Below, piece after piece: positions 23,556-29,201 of a stretch of 64,000 nt of DNA. Position numbers and translations under genes: made by a program. Every line of letters begins with the position of its first letter. Position 1 is the stretch's first letter. Under the pieces are notes generated by a model. The model worked only from the letters and a program-made list of their open reading frames with translations. It was not told the origin of the DNA and ran no database searches. This DNA comes from Halorarum halophilum (GTDB lineage: Archaea; Halobacteriota; Halobacteria; Halobacteriales; Haloferacaceae): contig NZ_CP058532.1 in the NCBI RefSeq assembly GCF_013401515.1, forward strand, positions 62,001 to 126,000, written 5' to 3'.

Positions 23556-23838
23556 CCTAACACGGCTCACATGCCACCACGGACGGTGGCTCGTGTTACG
23601 CTTTTCCGCACCGCCCCGCCGCTCGTGACCATTGCTTCCACTCCGATCGCGAGCTCGACGAGCATCGTCTCACCGCATGACCCCTACACTCGATGCGGAT
23701 TTCGACCCTGTCTGCGGGTTGTGACCGGGCCCATATCCCCTGTTTCCGCTCCGCACCCCGCGCGACACCGCTCGGCTATCCGGCACGCACGCCGCTAATC
23801 GCACGACGTGGCGGACATGAGTTATGATGATAAAGAAA
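23556..23838. other. Intergenic spacer
   Basis: About 280 bases without a supported gene. ATGCCACCAC motif at 23571, spacer element A at 23597, CATGACCCCTACACT at 23676. Confidence 0.5.
23597..23618 (+). repeat. Shared 3' spacer element A, copy 5
   Basis: Contains CGCTTTTCCGCACCGCCC, the same 18 bases as the copy at 18539. Confidence 0.6.
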
Positions 23839-23889
23839 CACTTATACTTGTATGCATCCTATCAAGAAGTATGGAACCAAAAATTCCAT
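23839..23889 (+). promoter_or_regulatory. Promoter with 5' hairpin, unit 9
   Basis: TATA box CACTTATACTTG (23839-23850), preceded by GATGATAAAGAAA. Hairpin ATGGAA/TTCCAT (23871-23876, 23884-23889), 6 bp, loop CCAAAAA. The start codon is the 5' arm. Confidence 0.8.
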
Positions 23890-24131
23890 CCCGAGCGGAG
23901 AGCGACGGCAACGAGGCCACCGCGACTGTCGAGATAACGCTGGGCCACGTGGCCGAGTCGGGCGAGTTGGCCCTGGCGCTGGCCGAGAAGGCCCGCGAGC
24001 TGGAGGAGTGCGCGGAGACGGACGTCCCGAACCGCCAGCCAGTGCACGAGCTGCACGCGGCGATTTGCCGCGGGGCGAGCGAGGAGTTCCAGCGAGTGTA
24101 CAGCGAATGGCGCGAGGAGCGGAGGGCCTGA
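23871..24131 (+). CDS. Hypothetical protein with hairpin-encoded N-terminus
   Basis: 86 residues, MEPKIPSRAESDGN and then mostly helix (ELALALAEKARELEECAE). Leaderless start predicted 32 bases after the TATA box. It is followed by three short zinc or acidic genes and a membrane micro-gene in one unit. Function unknown. Confidence 0.65.
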   Translation: MEPKIPSRAESDGNEATATVEITLGHVAESGELALALAEKARELEECAETDVPNRQPVHELHAAICRGASEEFQRVYSEWREERRA

Positions 24132-24132
24132 G

Positions 24133-24294
24133 ATGTACGACCGAGACAGCCCTGTCGAGTGGACGGGGGAAGCGCACCTGGTGACGGTCTCGTGCGACGC
24201 TGGATGCGGGAAGTCGCTGACGGTAGCCGAGGAAGCCGCGGTCGACGGGCCAGTCACGTGCAACGACTGCGAGCGGAAGGAGGAGCTGTACTGA
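24133..24294 (+). CDS. Zinc-binding protein
   Basis: 53 residues. CDAGC near the middle and CNDC near the end form a likely zinc site. TGATG coupling to the next gene. Function unknown. Confidence 0.65.
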   Translation: MYDRDSPVEWTGEAHLVTVSCDAGCGKSLTVAEEAAVDGPVTCNDCERKEELY

Positions 24295-24455
24295 TGGCGA
24301 GTTGCAATGCCGACCCGTTCTGCTCGGAAGAGGGGACGCGGGTCGTCGAGTTCGACCCGGCGCAGTGGGAGCACGACGAGCTCCGCATGTGCCCGCCCTG
24401 CGCGAAGGGTGTCGAGCGCCTCGATGGGGTCCGCCGGGTCCGGGTGATCGCATGA
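24294..24455 (+). CDS. Zinc-binding protein
   Basis: 53 residues with early cysteines (C4 and C10) and a later CPPC knuckle, so probably one zinc site. It ends in basic RRVRVIA. ATGA coupling to the next gene. Confidence 0.65.
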   Translation: MASCNADPFCSEEGTRVVEFDPAQWEHDELRMCPPCAKGVERLDGVRRVRVIA

Positions 24456-24643
24456 GGACGTACGTCGGGTTCGAGGAGCCGCGCGAGGGAGAGCTGGTGT
24501 GGGACGAGGAAGTCGCGTACGCGATGGAGGGGCCGAGGGGGATGCGCCGGGCGAAGGCCGCGATCCGCGAGGCGCTCGATGATGGGGCCGTGATGGGAAC
24601 GGTCGTGCTCGTCGACGGGAAGGTCGATGAGGTGCGCGTGTGA
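24452..24643 (+). CDS. Hypothetical protein
   Basis: 63 residues. A strand (MRTYVGFEEP) and helix (RAKAAIREALDDGAV) lead to a final strand (TVVLVDGKVDEVRV): a small alpha-beta protein. Function unknown. Confidence 0.65.
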   Translation: MRTYVGFEEPREGELVWDEEVAYAMEGPRGMRRAKAAIREALDDGAVMGTVVLVDGKVDEVRV

Positions 24644-24717
24644 TAACGATCGTCGTCGCCATGCTGGTGCTGGCATGCGGACTGAAGATGTTCACCGTGG
24701 CGGCCGAGGTGATGTAA
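24640..24717 (+). CDS. 25-residue membrane micro-protein
   Basis: GTGA overlap with the previous stop. MITIVVAMLVLACGLKMFTV and a short tail form one membrane span. Comparable to the unit-ending micro-gene at 22582. Confidence 0.45.
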   Translation: MITIVVAMLVLACGLKMFTVAAEVM

Positions 24718-24781
24718 CCCGCCCGGCTCCCGCGTGCCGTGGCGCGGTTACCCGGTGAGATGCTTCATGTTGATAAAGATA

Positions 24782-24831
24782 CACTTATACCTGCTTACAC
24801 CAATCATCAATTATGGATTCAAAAAATCCAT
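24782..24831 (+). promoter_or_regulatory. Promoter with 5' hairpin, unit 10
   Basis: TATA box CACTTATACC (24782-24791). Hairpin ATGGATT-CAAAA-AATCCAT (24813-24831) is a perfect 7-bp stem whose sequence differs from neighbouring units at paired positions. Confidence 0.85.
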
Positions 24832-25325
24832 CTGAGCGGGACGAGCGAGTCGACGTCGAAGTCGGTGACGTGTGGGTAGCGCGTCGCGACGACGTGAGCG
24901 AAGCCGAGAAGCTGTCGTTGTGCGACGACGCGCCGCTGCTGAAGTCGTTGTGGGAAGACGAAGACGTCGTGCGACGAGCGTGTGAAGTCGGGCTGCGGGA
25001 CGAAGAAGTCGGGCGAGCGACGAAGCCGCAGATGGAGTGCGTAGAGGGCGACGCGTGGGCGCAGATGTGGGTCGACGTCGTCGCCGTCGATGGGACGTGG
25101 GCGGGAAGCGTCGTCGTGACGATGTCGACGTCGTTGGAGCCGTGGGGCGGAGACGTGAGTGGGTGGGCGAGCGAGATGGGCGAAGTCGAAGCGGGAGGGC
25201 GAGAGTGGGTCGTGACGCGCGAGACGTTGAGTGAAGACGACGTGTGGGTAGCGACGGGCGAGTGGCAAAGAGAAGTGTTGAGCGAAGCCGGGCTGAGCGA
25301 GAGCGACGTGTTGGGCGACGAGTAG
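24813..25325 (+). CDS. Acidic protein A of a divergent paralogue pair, unusual composition
   Basis: 170 residues. A paralogue of the gene at 27548: both share a PL-K--W---DVV core (PLLKSLWEDEDVV here, PLKQMWRSDDVV there), then a LRD(D/E)E motif and a later VDVV/VDLV strand block. The codons differ from neighbours: GAAGTC and GACGTC strings and few CTC or GAGCTC words, with a purine-rich coding strand. The spacer after it also resembles that after 28039, so a whole unit was probably duplicated or imported. Function unknown. Confidence 0.7.
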   Translation: MDSKNPSERDERVDVEVGDVWVARRDDVSEAEKLSLCDDAPLLKSLWEDEDVVRRACEVGLRDEEVGRATKPQMECVEGDAWAQMWVDVVAVDGTWAGSVVVTMSTSLEPWGGDVSGWASEMGEVEAGGREWVVTRETLSEDDVWVATGEWQREVLSEAGLSESDVLGDE

Positions 25326-25473
25326 CGCGCGACGCGTCGTCGCCGCCGTCGTCGTGGGTCGGTTTAGGGCCGGGCCCCGTCGCCTTGCGGATCAGCGTAC
25401 GTACGTACCGACGCGTGTGTACGTACGGACGACCGACGATCGCCCCGTTCACGGGCTGCTCTTGCCGGTCAGG
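25326..25473. other. Spacer after paralogue A
   Basis: Holds CGTCGTCGCCGCCGTCGTCG, GTCGGTTTAGGGCCGGGCCCCG and a GTAC element. The GTCGGTT...GCCGGGCCCCG part is repeated in the same order after the paralogous gene at 27548. Confidence 0.5.
25397..25432. repeat. GTAC-rich intergenic element 4
   Basis: GCGTACGTACGTACCGACGC followed by GTGTGTACGTACGGACGA. Two GTAC clusters separated by GACGCGTGTG. Confidence 0.65.
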
Positions 25474-25545
25474 GCATATTTACATTCGCTTGGCTCCAAG
25501 ATAAAGTATGGCACGAAAAGGCCACCCGACGGAGGAGCGGTGAGC
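25474..25545 (+). promoter_or_regulatory. Promoter with 5' hairpin, unit 11
   Basis: TATA box GCATATTTACATTC (25474-25487). Hairpin TGGC/GCCA (25509-25512, 25521-25524) with loop ACGAAAAG. CACCCGACGGAGGAG follows, a strong ribosome site about 9 bases before ATG 25546. Confidence 0.7.
25508..25543 (+). CDS. 11-residue leader reading frame
   Basis: MARKGHPTEER then TGA, in the position where sister units encode the N-terminus of the main protein. Here it is a separate frame followed by a ribosome site and the real gene. It may control translation, or it may be a fossil of the fused state. Confidence 0.4.
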   Translation: MARKGHPTEER

Positions 25546-25824
25546 ATGCCGGTGAAGAGTGCGGTGTGTGGCGGCTGTGACAGAGCGACGCGGATCGCGT
25601 ACGAGCTCGAGGGCCGGCGGCCGGGCGAGGAGAAGGAGATCGGGCCCGACGTCCGCTGGGAGTGCAAGTGCGGGACGACCGGCCGACTGTGGTACGACTG
25701 GGTCGAGAGCGAGTGGCGCATGTGGGAGGGCTGGCGCCTGGCCGAGCCGAGTTCCGTCCGGGATGTCCAGCGCAGAGACGTCGGTCGAGGAGTGAGCGCC
25801 AGGGCGGGCCACCCGCTCGGATAG
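25546..25824 (+). CDS. Zinc-ribbon protein
   Basis: 92 residues. CGGC near the N-terminus and CKC at residue ~44 with a tryptophan-rich stretch (LWYDWVESEWRMWEGW) after it. Probably a zinc ribbon with an aromatic surface. Start set by the GGAGGAG ribosome site. Function unknown. Confidence 0.7.
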   Translation: MPVKSAVCGGCDRATRIAYELEGRRPGEEKEIGPDVRWECKCGTTGRLWYDWVESEWRMWEGWRLAEPSSVRDVQRRDVGRGVSARAGHPLG

Positions 25825-25893
25825 GCCGTTACCCCGCGCGGCGTGGCGCGGTATCCCGGCGCGATCGCTGCATGCATCATGTTGATAAAGCAA

Positions 25894-25944
25894 CACTTAT
25901 TATCGTATCCAGAGTAGGATAAAATATGGGAACCAAAAATCCCA
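25894..25944 (+). promoter_or_regulatory. Promoter with 5' hairpin, unit 12
   Basis: TATA box CACTTATTATCG (25894-25905), preceded by GTTGATAAAGCAA. Hairpin TGGGA/TCCCA (25927-25931, 25940-25944). ATG 25926 is 32 bases after the TATA start. A GTGGCGCGG/ATCCCGGC spacer block lies at 25843-25860. Confidence 0.75.
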
Positions 25945-26264
25945 CCCGAGAGGAATACAGCGAGCCGCCCATCGACCTGCGCCCCCGAATCACGCGGGGT
26001 CAGCACCTGCACCTCGAGGGCGCGGGCGAGGGAGTCGTGGATAGCGTCAACGTGGGCTACCCCCTCGAGCAGCGCGACGAGGGGATCGTCGTGAACCGTG
26101 AACAGCTGGTGACCCGCGTCGATATCGTGCGAGAGGGCGAGTGCATCGTCATGGGCCTCGCGGAACTCGAGGACCGCCTCGAGCGTGGCACCGTCGAAGT
26201 ACTGACGTGGAGTGACCGCGATGCCGAGCTCCACGAGGCGTTCCTGCGAGGCGAGCTGCTGTAG
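25926..26264 (+). CDS. Hypothetical protein with hairpin-encoded N-terminus
   Basis: 112 residues, MGTKNPTREEYSEPP and then a beta-rich domain (RGQHLHLEGAGEGVVDSVNV, ECIVMGLAEL) and a C-terminal helix. It could be an OB- or PUA-like small domain, but no signature is clear. Monocistronic, followed by spacer element A. Confidence 0.65.
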   Translation: MGTKNPTREEYSEPPIDLRPRITRGQHLHLEGAGEGVVDSVNVGYPLEQRDEGIVVNREQLVTRVDIVREGECIVMGLAELEDRLERGTVEVLTWSDRDAELHEAFLRGELL

Positions 26265-26274
26265 TCGCCCCGCG

Positions 26275-26297
26275 TTCCGTTTTTCCGCCGCGCCCCG
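26275..26297 (+). repeat. Shared 3' spacer element A, copy 6
   Basis: TTCCGTTTTTCCGCCGCGCC then CCG, about 10 bases after a stop. Diverged copy. Confidence 0.5.
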
Positions 26298-26337
26298 TCG
26301 ATCGCGACCCTTGTTTCCGGTACGCTTGTTATCAGAA

Positions 26338-26387
26338 TCTTTATACTTGCATCCTGAGTAGGTTAAGATATGGGACAAAAAATCCCC
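26338..26387 (+). promoter_or_regulatory. Promoter with 5' hairpin, unit 13
   Basis: TATA box TCTTTATACTTG (26338-26349). ATG 26370 is 32 bases on. Hairpin GGGA/TCCC (26372-26375, 26383-26386). The loop has one more A than in units 7 and 14, which shifts the encoded frame. Confidence 0.7.
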
Positions 26388-27176
26388 ACCCGAACGACGC
26401 GACGCCGATTCCTGGGAGGAGTCGGCGCTGGCCTGGCGGCGACGCTGGCGGGGAGCGTTCCCGCGGCGGCTGAGCCGGGACTGCTGGGAGTACCGCGTGG
26501 GAGGACGTGCGGATCGCCGACGGACGCCGACTCGCTGGAGCTGCGCGACGCCGAGCGTAGCACGAGCGAGTACGCCTGGAGCGAGCCGAAGCCGGGACGG
26601 ACGAAGTTCGAGGTCGTGGTGTACCAGACGAGCGCGGTCGCCGAGACAGCAGCCGAACAGGGCGTCCCGGAGAGCATGCCTATCGACCTCGTCCGCATGC
26701 ACCTCGAGCTGGCGGAGCCGTACGCATTCCGCACGCGCCGCGGTGGGACGCTGGAGTACGAGGAGCCTGGCGGGATGCACGAGACCTGGGACGACCTGTA
26801 CGAGCAGGGTGTCCAGGACGTCGACGCGGATGGGGTGCTCGTCCTGACGGGCGACGTCGACCCGGAGCTCGCAGGACACGGCAAGCAGGGCCTCGGGGTG
26901 TCGGAAGCAGGACGCATTGCCGAGCTCAAGTGGCGCCGAATCGGGAAGGCGTACTCGCGCGGAGAGAATCAGCTCGTCACCGCCATGCACGAGGTCGGCC
27001 ACGTGTTCGGGCTGGAGCACGACGACTACGAGTTCACGGAGCGGGAGACGTCGCGGGGCCTCGAGGAGTACTGGGCGACGGCGATGGTCCGGACTGACCT
27101 GGTGGAGGAGGCGTACGGGAAGCAAGCCCAGTTCAGCACGCGATCGCGCGGGAAACTGCTGGCCCGCCTCGACTGA
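26370..27176 (+). CDS. Tat-exported metzincin-like zinc metalloprotease
   Basis: 268 residues. Residues ~8-33 are a twin-arginine signal peptide (TRRRFLGGVGAGLAATLAGS then VPAAAEP). The catalytic site is HEVGHVFGLEH (H207, E208, H211, H217), the full HExxHxxGxxH metzincin motif, with a downstream methionine (ATAMVRTD, M239) as a possible Met-turn. It should be folded in the cytoplasm, exported by Tat and act outside the cell, perhaps on the S-layer during exit or entry. The N-terminal MGQKIPT is encoded by the leader hairpin. It is the only gene of its unit. Family assignment is from motifs alone. Confidence 0.85.
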   Translation: MGQKIPTRTTRRRFLGGVGAGLAATLAGSVPAAAEPGLLGVPRGRTCGSPTDADSLELRDAERSTSEYAWSEPKPGRTKFEVVVYQTSAVAETAAEQGVPESMPIDLVRMHLELAEPYAFRTRRGGTLEYEEPGGMHETWDDLYEQGVQDVDADGVLVLTGDVDPELAGHGKQGLGVSEAGRIAELKWRRIGKAYSRGENQLVTAMHEVGHVFGLEHDDYEFTERETSRGLEEYWATAMVRTDLVEEAYGKQAQFSTRSRGKLLARLD

Positions 27177-27191
27177 GGAATGTTATCAGAA

Positions 27192-27240
27192 TCTTTATAT
27201 CTGCATACTGAGAAGATAGAAGTATGGGACAAAAATCCCA
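27192..27240 (+). promoter_or_regulatory. Promoter with 5' hairpin, unit 14
   Basis: TATA box TCTTTATATCTG (27192-27203). Hairpin TGGGA/TCCCA (27225-27229, 27236-27240). It lies only 15 bases after the protease stop codon. Confidence 0.75.
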
Positions 27241-27418
27241 CCCAACGGACGAGCGGGTAGTCAAGGACTCGCTGTGGTACGACGAGGAGTACGAGGAGGT
27301 CGTGCGAGTCGTGAGCGTGAACCGAAACAGTGCGACAGTCGAGGGGCCGAGCGGGATGAGCTGTGCCCCGTTCTCGTGCTTCGGCGAGTCGCTGCGGTAC
27401 GAGGAGTTCGACGGGTAG
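27224..27418 (+). CDS. Small protein with MGQKSHP N-terminus
   Basis: 64 residues. The first residues come from the hairpin. The rest (EEVVRVVSVNRNSATVEGPS) looks like a small beta barrel ending in an acidic patch. Function unknown. Monocistronic and followed by spacer element A. Confidence 0.65.
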   Translation: MGQKSHPTDERVVKDSLWYDEEYEEVVRVVSVNRNSATVEGPSGMSCAPFSCFGESLRYEEFDG

Positions 27419-27427
27419 GCGGAGCAG

Positions 27428-27450
27428 TTCCGCTTTCGCGCAGCGCCCCG
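27428..27450 (+). repeat. Shared 3' spacer element A, copy 7
   Basis: TTCCGCTTTCGCGCAGCGCC then CCG, within 10 bases of a stop. Confidence 0.5.
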
Positions 27451-27514
27451 CCACCGACCGCCCGGATCTCCATGCGACGCCCGGAGATTACCAGCAGTTA
27501 CAGCAATCTGACAT

Positions 27515-27564
27515 ACCTTTATTATTGTACCCTGAGAAGTTCAAGATATGGGACCAAAATCCCA
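27515..27564 (+). promoter_or_regulatory. Promoter with 5' hairpin, unit 15
   Basis: TATA box ACCTTTATTATTG (27515-27527). ATG 27548 is 33 bases on. Hairpin TGGGA/TCCCA (27549-27553, 27560-27564), loop CCAAAA. Confidence 0.75.
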
Positions 27565-28039
27565 CCCAGACGGAGAAGAAGTAGAAGTGAGAGATGACGT
27601 CGTCGTCGCGTTGCAGTGCGATGAAGCGTCGTGGAAAATCAATTCAGAGCGCGATGACGATGTCGTGATGAGCGAAGTCGAGAGCGCGGAGCCGCTGAAG
27701 CAGATGTGGAGAAGCGATGATGTCGTCGCCGCCGTCGTGTCGTTGATGCTGCGGGATGACGAAGAAGCAGTGCGAGCGTGGGCGACCCAGTCTTTTGTGG
27801 AGGGTCCAGTCGAAGCGTTGGGTCGTGAAGTGAGTTGGGCGAGTGTGTGCGTGGATCTTGTTGACGACGCGGGCGAAGAAGATGCAGCCTGTGTCGCGGT
27901 GGTGCTGAAGCGCGAGTGGGAGGAGATGTGGGAAGCGCGCGGGAAGTCGGAGATGCCGGTGCCGAAGGAGCAAGTCGCTGTCGAAGATGTCGAGTGGAAG
28001 GGGGAAGTGTGGATGGTGGAGAGATGTGAAGTGATGTAG
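27548..28039 (+). CDS. Acidic protein B of a divergent paralogue pair
   Basis: 163 residues, MGPKSHPDGEEVEVRDD. Paralogue of the gene at 24813, with the same GTC/GAC/GAA-rich, purine-rich coding strand. An in-frame GTG at 27587 after GGAG could be an alternative start. It contains three cysteines that the sister copy lacks. Mostly helical with a VCVDLV strand. Function unknown. Confidence 0.7.
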   Translation: MGPKSHPDGEEVEVRDDVVVALQCDEASWKINSERDDDVVMSEVESAEPLKQMWRSDDVVAAVVSLMLRDDEEAVRAWATQSFVEGPVEALGREVSWASVCVDLVDDAGEEDAACVAVVLKREWEEMWEARGKSEMPVPKEQVAVEDVEWKGEVWMVERCEVM

Positions 28040-28150
28040 AGCGGGTAGCGTCGCCGTCGGGCGACGTTGTCGTGTGTCGGTTCAGCGCCGGGCCCCGCCG
28101 ATCGCCGATGATCGTCACGTTCGTTTCCATGCCTAACGCTGATAAAGAAA

Positions 28151-28200
28151 CCTATATATCTGTCAGATGAGAAGTAAGAAGTATGGGACAAAAAATCCCA
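28151..28200 (+). promoter_or_regulatory. Promoter with 5' hairpin, unit 16
   Basis: TATA box CCTATATATCTG (28151-28162), preceded by GCTGATAAAGAAA. Hairpin TGGGA/TCCCA (28184-28188, 28196-28200) with a loop one base longer than in unit 14. Confidence 0.75.
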
Positions 28201-28422
28201 ACCCGAGCCGAGCTCGCCAAGAAACGCCGCAGCCTCGTGAACGAGTTCCCGTTCTCCGTGCCAGTCGAGAAGGAGCGCCGGATCGAGATGTCCGTGCCAG
28301 AGCGACAGCAGGAGAAGCTCGAGCAGATCGCCGCCGACCTGGAGCTCGAGATCGTGAACATGCGCCCTGACGGGAAGTCGATGCAAGGCTACCGCGACCG
28401 ATTCACGCTGGAGGTGCAGTAG
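28183..28422 (+). CDS. Small protein, possible ribbon-helix-helix fold
   Basis: 79 residues, MGQKIPTRAELAKKRRS. Residues ~35-62 (RRIEMSVPERQQEKLEQIAA) resemble the strand and first helix of an RHH regulator. A second helix is short. It could be a DNA-binding autoregulator. This is a weak call. Confidence 0.55.
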   Translation: MGQKIPTRAELAKKRRSLVNEFPFSVPVEKERRIEMSVPERQQEKLEQIAADLELEIVNMRPDGKSMQGYRDRFTLEVQ

Positions 28423-28445
28423 GGCCTTCGCGGGCCCGTACCGCC

Positions 28446-28658
28446 ATGGAGTTGCAGTTCGATACCGTCGTCGACGATGGACGCGTGGATGAGTGTGAGG
28501 AGGTCGAACCGCGGCTGGGTGCGGATCGATCGTTCGAGACCGTGCGGACCGGGGGACCGTCGTTTCACCTGATGCCCGATGGGACGCTGACGCTGGAGTC
28601 GGAGAGTGGGAACGTCGCTGTCCCGGAGTTCGGAACGAACGTGACCGTTCTGGACTGA
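28446..28658 (+). CDS. Hypothetical beta-rich protein
   Basis: 70 residues (MELQFDTVVDDGRVDECEEV, then LMPDGTLTLESESGNVAVPE). It looks like a small antiparallel sheet. 23 bases separate it from the gene before. Function unknown. Confidence 0.6.
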   Translation: MELQFDTVVDDGRVDECEEVEPRLGADRSFETVRTGGPSFHLMPDGTLTLESESGNVAVPEFGTNVTVLD

Positions 28659-28707
28659 CCGGCTCTCGCCCGATACCCCGCGCGGCAAGTCGCTGCATCC
28701 CGGTAAC

Positions 28708-28742
28708 GTGTGGGTACGTATGTACGTGTCAGTACGTACAGA
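28708..28742. repeat. GTAC-rich intergenic element 5
   Basis: CGTGTGGGTACGTATGTACG followed by TGTCAGTACGTACAGAT. The GTGCCACCACAG motif follows at 28769. Confidence 0.6.
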
Positions 28743-28870
28743 TGCCCTGACCCCGAACAGGAGTTCAGTGCCACCACAGCCGTCAGTCCACGCCACTATT
28801 CTGCACGTAATCAGCTATGCAATTCACAAACGCACGTCTCACGCTGTCTACGGGCCGATTACGACCAGAA

Positions 28871-28921
28871 CCTATATATCTGCTACGTGACAAGATTAGG
28901 ATGAGATGGAACAAAAATCCA
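28871..28921 (+). promoter_or_regulatory. Promoter with 5' hairpin, unit 17
   Basis: TATA box CCTATATATCTG (28871-28882), identical to that of unit 16. Hairpin TGGA/TCCA (28907-28910, 28918-28921). Both arms have lost one base pair relative to the consensus. Confidence 0.65.
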
Positions 28922-29031
28922 ACTCGAACGGCTTCGATATGGCGCGGTACAAGCAGCAGCTCGACGAGATCGTCGTCTCAGTCTCGCCGAACGGCGCGGC
29001 GGCGGAGCGGCTCGCGGAGGGCGAGTACTGA
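28906..29031 (+). CDS. 41-residue protein with hairpin-encoded N-terminus
   Basis: MEQKSNSNGFDMARYKQQLD followed by DEIVVSVSPNGAAAERLAEG. Another ATG at 28901 is out of frame. Coupled to the next gene by TGATG. Function unknown. Confidence 0.55.
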   Translation: MEQKSNSNGFDMARYKQQLDEIVVSVSPNGAAAERLAEGEY

Positions 29032-29201
29032 TGGAAGTCGAGTGCAAGCGAGCGGGCTGCACGAACAGTTTCGCGAGTAGCGTGGAGAACCAGGGACGCG
29101 GGTTCGACAAGTACTGCTCTTTCGAGTGCCGAGACGAAGCGATGCCGTCGCTCGAGGACCTGCGCCACAGAGAGGAGAAGCGACGCTGGGGCGGGTACTG
29201 A
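29031..29201 (+). CDS. Zinc-finger protein
   Basis: 56 residues. C5, C10, then CSFEC further on: four cysteines able to bind one zinc, then a basic helix (LRHREEKRRWGGY). Last gene of the hairpin-led array. Confidence 0.65.
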   Translation: MEVECKRAGCTNSFASSVENQGRGFDKYCSFECRDEAMPSLEDLRHREEKRRWGGY

